From: an uncultured Verrucomicrobiota bacterium
GTDB taxonomy: Bacteria > Verrucomicrobiota > Verrucomicrobiia > Verrucomicrobiales > Verrucomicrobiaceae
Reading direction: 5' to 3'
Length of the DNA stretch: 64,000 nt
NCBI GenBank assembly: GCA_903838675.1
Contig: CAILZI010000081.1
Location: 54,935 to 118,934 of the forward strand
A program made the position numbers and the translations under genes. Position 1 is the stretch's first letter, and each line of letters begins with the position of its first letter. The notes beneath the pieces are model-generated. The model worked only from the letters and a program-made list of their open reading frames with translations. It was not told the DNA's origin and ran no database searches. Below, piece by piece: positions 61,329-64,000 of the stretch.

Positions 61329-62272
61329 GTGAAGAAGCCCCCCTCATCGCCGCCATTGAGGCCGGCGGCACCAAGTTCGTCTGCGCTGTCGGTACCGGCC
61401 CTCACGATATCCGTGACGTCACCCGTATTGCGACCACCACCCCGGAAGACACGCTCGCCGGAGTGACCCGTTTTCTTTCGATGGCCAAGTCGAAGTACGG
61501 TTCCATCGCAGCGATCGGCATCGGTTCCTTTGGTCCGATTGATCTCGACAAAAAGAGCGAGACCTACGGCTACATCACCTCCACGCCAAAGCCCGGCTGG
61601 CAGTTCACCAACATCGTGCCGAAGCTGCACGACCGCTACCACGTCCCCATCGCCTGGGATACCGATGTAAACGCCGCCGTACTCGGTGAATACCTCTGGG
61701 GAGCCGGGCAGGATACGGACCCGCTGATCTACATCACCGTCGGCACCGGTGTCGGCGGTGGAGTGCTCATCAACGGTCAGCTGCTTCACGGTCTGCTGCA
61801 TCCCGAGATCGGTCATCTTTTGGTGCCGCCACCACATAACTCCTCCGCCATCCAACAGGCCTGCCACTGCCCGTTTCACAAAAGCTGCGTGGAAGGCTAC
61901 GTCAGCGGCACCTCCCTCGCTTCGCGTTGGGGAGTCAAGGCCGACGCCCTGCCGCCTGACCATCCTGCGTGGGAAGAAGTCGCAGATGTCATGGCTCATG
62001 CGCTGATGAATCTCACCCTCAGCATCTGCCCGAAGCGCATCATTCTCGGAGGTGGCGTCATGAGTCAGGAGCATATCCTGCCACTCATTCGCGGCCGGCT
62101 CCTCAAGCTCAACAACGGCTACCTCCGTGTCCCCGAACTCGGCCGCAACATCGACGACTTCATCGTCGCTCCCGGTCTGGGCGCGCGCTCAGGCCTGCTC
62201 GGTGCTCTGGCTCTTGGCAAGTATGAGCTGGACCGGCATCTGAATCAGGGCGCCGAATTTTCTAAATTTTGA
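61325..62272 (+). CDS. ROK family sugar kinase (fructokinase type)
   Basis: 315 residues. The ATP phosphate motif IAAIEAGGTKFVCAVGTG opens the protein. Catalytic Asp lies in IAWDTDVNAAVLGEYLWGAG, and ITVGTGVGGGVLINGQLLHG is the second phosphate loop. The zinc site is HPEIGHLLVPPPH followed by CHCPFHKSCVEGYVSG, the HxxCxCxxHxxC form seen in GmuE/YdhR-type fructokinases rather than the CxCGxxGC of glucokinases. Translationally coupled to metF, which is an unusual pairing. Substrate likely fructose or a related hexose. Confidence 0.92.
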   Translation: MSEEAPLIAAIEAGGTKFVCAVGTGPHDIRDVTRIATTTPEDTLAGVTRFLSMAKSKYGSIAAIGIGSFGPIDLDKKSETYGYITSTPKPGWQFTNIVPKLHDRYHVPIAWDTDVNAAVLGEYLWGAGQDTDPLIYITVGTGVGGGVLINGQLLHGLLHPEIGHLLVPPPHNSSAIQQACHCPFHKSCVEGYVSGTSLASRWGVKADALPPDHPAWEEVADVMAHALMNLTLSICPKRIILGGGVMSQEHILPLIRGRLLKLNNGYLRVPELGRNIDDFIVAPGLGARSGLLGALALGKYELDRHLNQGAEFSKF

Positions 62273-62286
62273 CCGGTCTGGCCGGT
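62272..62286 (+). terminator. Weak hairpin after the ROK kinase gene
   Basis: ACCGG-tctgg-CCGGT forms a five-base GC-rich stem starting in the stop codon. There is no T-tract after it, so it is a marginal intrinsic terminator at best. Confidence 0.3.
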
Positions 62287-62343
62287 TGCAGTGCAGAGAG
62301 CTGGAAGTTGCACGCTTGAAATTCATCAGTACGTGTTCGGTGC

Positions 62344-62826
62344 ATGAAAAAGCTCCTTTTGCTCGTGATCTGTGCTCTCGCCTGCTTCTCACCAGCTCAG
62401 CAGCCTGAAACCTCACCCAAGCCGCCGCTCGGATTGCCGAGGGATGCGAAGTACTTCAATGGAAAATGGTACGCCGTGGTCCTGGAAAAGGTGAACTGGT
62501 CGGTGGCGCAATCCCGCTGCAAGCTGCACAACGGACAACTCGCCGTGGCCCATGATGAGGCCACCGCCATGTTCATCAAATCTCTGACAAAGCTGCGCGT
62601 TTGGCTGGGGGCTAATGATGAAAAGGTGGAGGGCAAGTGGGTCTGGGTGGACGGGCAGGAGATGACTTTTACCCTTTGGGGACCTGCTGAACCCAGCAAT
62701 GACAATGGCAAAGAACATTACCTTCGGACCTCACCCAACAGCCGCTGGGCGGATTCTGCAAAGGAATGGGACGCCTACAAAGCTTTGCCCATTGTCGGCT
62801 ACATCTGTGAGTGGAAAGGAAAGTGA
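62344..62826 (+). CDS. Secreted C-type lectin-like domain protein
   Basis: 160 residues; signal peptide LLLLVICALACFSPAQQ. Almost the whole mature protein is one C-type lectin-like domain: WYAVVLEKVNWSVAQSRCKL, GQLAVAHDEATAMFIKSL, VWLGANDEKVEGKWVWVDGQ, WGPAEPSNDNGKEHYL, and VGYICEW at the end. The EPS-x-D region replaces the sugar-specificity EPN/QPD motif. It retains few cysteines, so disulfides differ from animal lectins. Likely binds a glycan or protein outside the cell. Confidence 0.85.
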   Translation: MKKLLLLVICALACFSPAQQPETSPKPPLGLPRDAKYFNGKWYAVVLEKVNWSVAQSRCKLHNGQLAVAHDEATAMFIKSLTKLRVWLGANDEKVEGKWVWVDGQEMTFTLWGPAEPSNDNGKEHYLRTSPNSRWADSAKEWDAYKALPIVGYICEWKGK

Positions 62827-62951
62827 GGCTGATGGCCGCAGCAACGCGCCATTCTGGCTCGTTACAGCACTGCTTTCGCCCTGCCGAAAGTAAGCGTGTG
62901 CCAATTTTGCAACGCTTGCAAGACGGCCACGATGAGCGTTGATTCACTCTC
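62827..62951. other. Intergenic region with TTGCAA dyad
   Basis: 125 bases upstream of the edge gene. TTGCAA occurs at 62907-62912 and 62916-62921 around CGC; since TTGCAA is itself a palindrome, the 15-base element is both direct and inverted repeat. It ends 30 bases before the ATG at 62952, a good place for an operator. No ORF is present. Confidence 0.4.
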
Positions 62952-64000
62952 ATGAAACTGCCGCTCCTTTCCGTCGCCCTGTTCGCCATGGCCGCGAACG
63001 CATTGGCCCAGCAGCCGGAAACACTGCCCGATACGCAGCCGCTGATCAAGGATGGTGACATCTCCGAGCAGATGCACGCCGCAGCGTTGGAGGACATGGA
63101 CCAGCTGATTGTCGACTCGCTGAAAACGCGCGCGCTGCACTGGCACCGCGATGCGTCGTCTCCGCATGAGTATGTGGCTTCGATCCATGAAAATCGTGAG
63201 CACTTTAAGCACATCATCGGCCTCCGGGACAAGCGCGTGCCGGTGGCGCTGGAGCGCTATGGAGATGAGACAAATCTGGCGCTGGTGGGCAAGACAAAGA
63301 CCTACCGCATCTATCAGGTCCGCTGGCCCGTGCTGGAGCAGGTTTCAGGAGAGGGCCTGCTGCTGGAGCCAAAAGGCAAACCCCGCGGCTACATCATCGC
63401 CTTGCCGGATGCGGATCAGACGCCGGAGCAGATCGCCGGTCTTGCTCCCGGAGTTGCGCCGGAGGCGCAGATCGCCCGTCGTTTCGTGGAAAATGGTTTC
63501 GCGGTCATCGTGCCGACCTTGATCAATCGCAGTGATGCAGCTTCGGGTAATCCGGCCATCCTGATGACGAACATGCCTCATCGCGAATGGATCCACCGGC
63601 AGGCCTACATGATGGGCAGGCACATCATCGGCTATGAAGTGCAGAAGGTGCTGGCGCTGGTGGACTGGATCAACATCCACCGCCACGACCAGATCGGTGT
63701 CGCAGGCTTTGGTGAGGGCGGACTCATCGCCATGTATGCAGCCGCAGTCGATCCACGCATCGACGCAGCACTGGTGAGCGGTTACTTCAAATCGCGGCAG
63801 CGCACCTGGCGCGAGCCGCTGTATCGCAATGTGTGGGGCCTGCTCGCTGAATTTGGCGACGCCGAAATCGCCTCTCTTATCGCCCCGCGCGGACTCGTCA
63901 TTCAATATGCGGATGAACCGGAGGTGGACGGTCCGCCGGAGCCCAAAGGCAAAAAAAGCCAGGCCGCGCCCGGCAGGCTCAGCACGCCCGAGTTTGACGA
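62952..64000 (+). CDS. Secreted alpha/beta-hydrolase-like protein with Glu in the nucleophile elbow (partial)
   Basis: Open frame of at least 349 residues from the ATG at 62952 to the window edge, with no stop. Signal peptide MKLPLLSVALFAMAANALAQ. The region after about residue 130 resembles acetyl-xylan-esterase/dienelactone-hydrolase folds: GYIIALPDADQTPEQIAGL, RRFVENGFAVIVPTLINR, VLALVDWINIHRHDQIGVAG, then FGEGGLIAMYAAAVDPRIDA. The elbow GxSxG reads GFGEGG, so the nucleophilic Ser is replaced by Glu. ALVSGYFKSRQRTWREPLY and ALIAPRGLVIQYADEPE-like text follows. It may be a non-hydrolytic binding protein or use different chemistry. Confidence 0.75.
   Translation, partial: MKLPLLSVALFAMAANALAQQPETLPDTQPLIKDGDISEQMHAAALEDMDQLIVDSLKTRALHWHRDASSPHEYVASIHENREHFKHIIGLRDKRVPVALERYGDETNLALVGKTKTYRIYQVRWPVLEQVSGEGLLLEPKGKPRGYIIALPDADQTPEQIAGLAPGVAPEAQIARRFVENGFAVIVPTLINRSDAASGNPAILMTNMPHREWIHRQAYMMGRHIIGYEVQKVLALVDWINIHRHDQIGVAGFGEGGLIAMYAAAVDPRIDAALVSGYFKSRQRTWREPLYRNVWGLLAEFGDAEIASLIAPRGLVIQYADEPEVDGPPEPKGKKSQAAPGRLSTPEFD

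Noticed and set aside
55960..64000. Possible genomic island boundary at the switch to housekeeping genes
   Set aside because: No tRNA, integrase, direct repeats or visible compositional change accompany the switch.

Overview
This 64 kb window is a gene-dense, GC-rich bacterial chromosome segment, most likely from the phylum Verrucomicrobiota (Prosthecobacter/Verrucomicrobium-like). The phylum call is inference from gene content: three secreted diheme PSCyt1-DUF1549-DUF1553 proteins paired with Tat-exported DUF1501 proteins, a DUF1587/1595/1592/1588/1585 cytochrome with a DUF1552 partner, a PEP-CTERM protein built of autotransporter-type beta repeats, DUF1080, and several Tat-exported Gfo/Idh/MocA oxidoreductases. 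No rRNA, tRNA, CRISPR array, insertion sequence or phage gene was seen, and no gene-free stretch reaches 300 bases. Two genes run off the edges: a GntR-type regulator on the left (minus strand) and an alpha/beta-hydrolase-like protein on the right.

Layout. 1-7770: edge regulator, divergent PEP-CTERM repeat protein, LysR regulator, and a coupled Gfo/Idh/MocA-DUF3472 pair. 7864-15589: amino-acid catabolism (kbl, then a bifunctional PutA-type proline oxidase), followed by a tight run of a BSP-type peptidase, a MarC protein, a phosphodiesterase-like protein and a TRIC-type channel. 15620-20149: a Tat-exported beta-propeller, a convergent HEAT-repeat protein, and an SGNH esterase joined to an alpha/beta hydrolase, ending in a hairpin terminator. 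20257-25648: an operon of ECF sigma factor, small membrane protein, LTxxQ-like membrane protein, EF-hand diheme cytochrome and DUF1501 protein, with three successive ATGA overlaps. 25691-37665: a 12 kb eight-gene operon headed by a GntR regulator whose start codon adjoins a palindromic operator candidate. It carries PSCyt1/DUF1549/DUF1553, DUF1501, DUF1592-type cytochrome, DUF1552, a GMC dehydrogenase, its Tat-carrying gluconate-dehydrogenase-subunit-3-like partner, and an SGNH hydrolase. 37670-38848: a TIM-barrel-like secreted protein on the minus strand. 38954-54437: eleven plus-strand genes for extracellular carbohydrate or glycolipid processing (a third cytochrome/DUF1501 pair, Asp-box sialidase-like, beta-propeller, two Gfo/Idh/MocA, lactonase, Kelch, two ceramidase-like proteins around a GH18-like protein). 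54438-64000: DUF1080 protein, 3D-domain lipoprotein, then housekeeping genes (purM, lysA, metF, ROK kinase) mixed with SGNH, membrane, C-type-lectin and hydrolase-like proteins.

How it may work together (inference). The centre of the window looks like a set of exported oxidative modules. In each, a diheme cytochrome with DUF1549/1553 or DUF1587-1585 domains is translationally coupled to or followed by an alkaline-phosphatase-fold-like Tat substrate. One module also carries a gluconate-dehydrogenase-like pair that lacks its usual cytochrome subunit, so the neighbouring diheme proteins are candidate electron acceptors. The three modules have different apparent controls (ECF sigma, GntR, none obvious), suggesting paralogous systems tuned to different substrates.
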